Shown here piece by piece: positions 63,872-64,000 of a stretch of DNA of 64,000 nucleotides. The stretch spans positions 13,145 through 77,144 of the forward strand of contig CAZNIT010000030.1 in assembly GCA_964573205.1 (NCBI GenBank), in the 5' to 3' direction. This DNA is from QNZT01 sp964573205. GTDB taxonomy: Bacteria > Campylobacterota > Campylobacteria > Campylobacterales > QNZT01. Position 1 is the first letter of the stretch. The number at the start of each line of letters is the position of its first letter. The notes under the pieces were generated by a model, which saw only the letters and a program-made list of their open reading frames with translations, was not told the DNA's origin and did not search any database. The position numbers and the translations under genes are program-made.

Positions 63872-64000
63872 ATGCTTACTATTAGGGCGAAACTTCCGGC
63901 TAAAAATCTTCCCATACGACGAATACTATCAAAACTTTTTCAATCTTTCGTCTATAATCATCTCGATCCGAAAGAGCATACCGGATACAAGCATTCAAAC
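63872..64000 (+). CDS. Cas6-like CRISPR RNA endonuclease, N-terminal part only
   Basis: 43 codons, then the window ends. The start has GGAG eight bases upstream and its own -10 box. The protein begins MLTIRAKLPAKNLPIRRILS, followed by KLFQSFVYNHLDPKEHTGYK and HSN. The pattern of an LPI-x-R-x-x-x-x-x-Q-x-x-x-Y segment followed by a His-Gly/Lys block (EHTGYKHSN) is that of the first ferredoxin-like strand-helix of Cas6 proteins, which cut CRISPR transcripts. Only this fragment can be judged. If correct, a CRISPR-cas locus begins here. Confidence 0.5.
   Translation, partial: MLTIRAKLPAKNLPIRRILSKLFQSFVYNHLDPKEHTGYKHSN

Noticed and set aside
1..64000. CRISPR arrays, insertion sequences, integrases or prophage genes
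   Set aside because: No regularly spaced repeats, transposase or integrase signatures are visible; the only possible CRISPR component is the truncated Cas6-like start at the right edge.

Overview
The window looks like the chromosome of a member of the Campylobacterota (Epsilonproteobacteria). The evidence is the HobA gene (a DnaA partner known only from this group) inside a lysC-hobA-holB-folP chain, a ppiD-ftsA-ftsZ cluster, a CheB made only of the methylesterase domain, a fliN-fliO pair, and the run 6S RNA-purD-RDD-lptD-MCE-dnaJ-like-phosphoribosyltransferase-pnp-atpE. The base composition is AT-rich and genes are tightly packed with many 1-40 bp overlaps. I cannot name the species. The gene content suggests a free-living relative rather than Helicobacter or Campylobacter themselves (inference).

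Layout. 1-5 kb: rppH, lysC, hobA, holB, folP and aguB, mostly overlapping. 5-10.3 kb: a secreted Sel1 protein, then ppiD-ftsA-ftsZ on the minus strand and a degenerate class II aldolase-like gene. 10.3-11.5 kb: rsmH and an ftsL-like gene. 11.6-18 kb: an aerotolerance-type moxR-DUF58-batA-batB-batC-batD operon. 18-21 kb: a chemoreceptor with cheB and cheR. 21-22.4 kb: a ferritin-like protein and a haem-binding protein. 22.7-31.8 kb: 6S RNA and the purD-to-pnp operon, then atpE. 31.9-38.3 kb: tRNA-Leu(GAG), purL, a Fur-family regulator and metH. 38.3-43.3 kb: a second secreted Sel1 protein, fliO/fliN, a TSUP transporter and uvrA.

43.3-59.1 kb is an accessory surface-polysaccharide region. It has a Wzy-like polymerase, a secreted unrecognised protein, a tight six-gene minus-strand operon (three methyltransferases, an asparagine-synthetase-like protein without the glutaminase cysteine, an orphan protein and a polysaccharide deacetylase), a GT4 glycosyltransferase and a Wzz/BY-kinase. 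At its centre (about 53.6-55.6 kb) is a very AT-rich island. It holds an orphan protein, a 49-residue small ORF behind two hairpins, several palindromes, and two perfect 20-bp direct repeats. From 59 to 64 kb there is an orphan gene, a small HTH protein, grpE-dnaK without an adjacent hrcA, a DNA glycosylase, and the first 43 codons of what looks like a Cas6-type CRISPR RNA endonuclease cut by the window edge.

Regulation that can be read directly: three sites match the sigma-28 (FliA) consensus TAAA-N15-GCCGAT-like with exact spacing. They lie in front of both secreted Sel1 genes and in front of the Wzz/BY-kinase gene, which suggests that these envelope or secreted proteins are expressed together with late flagellar genes.
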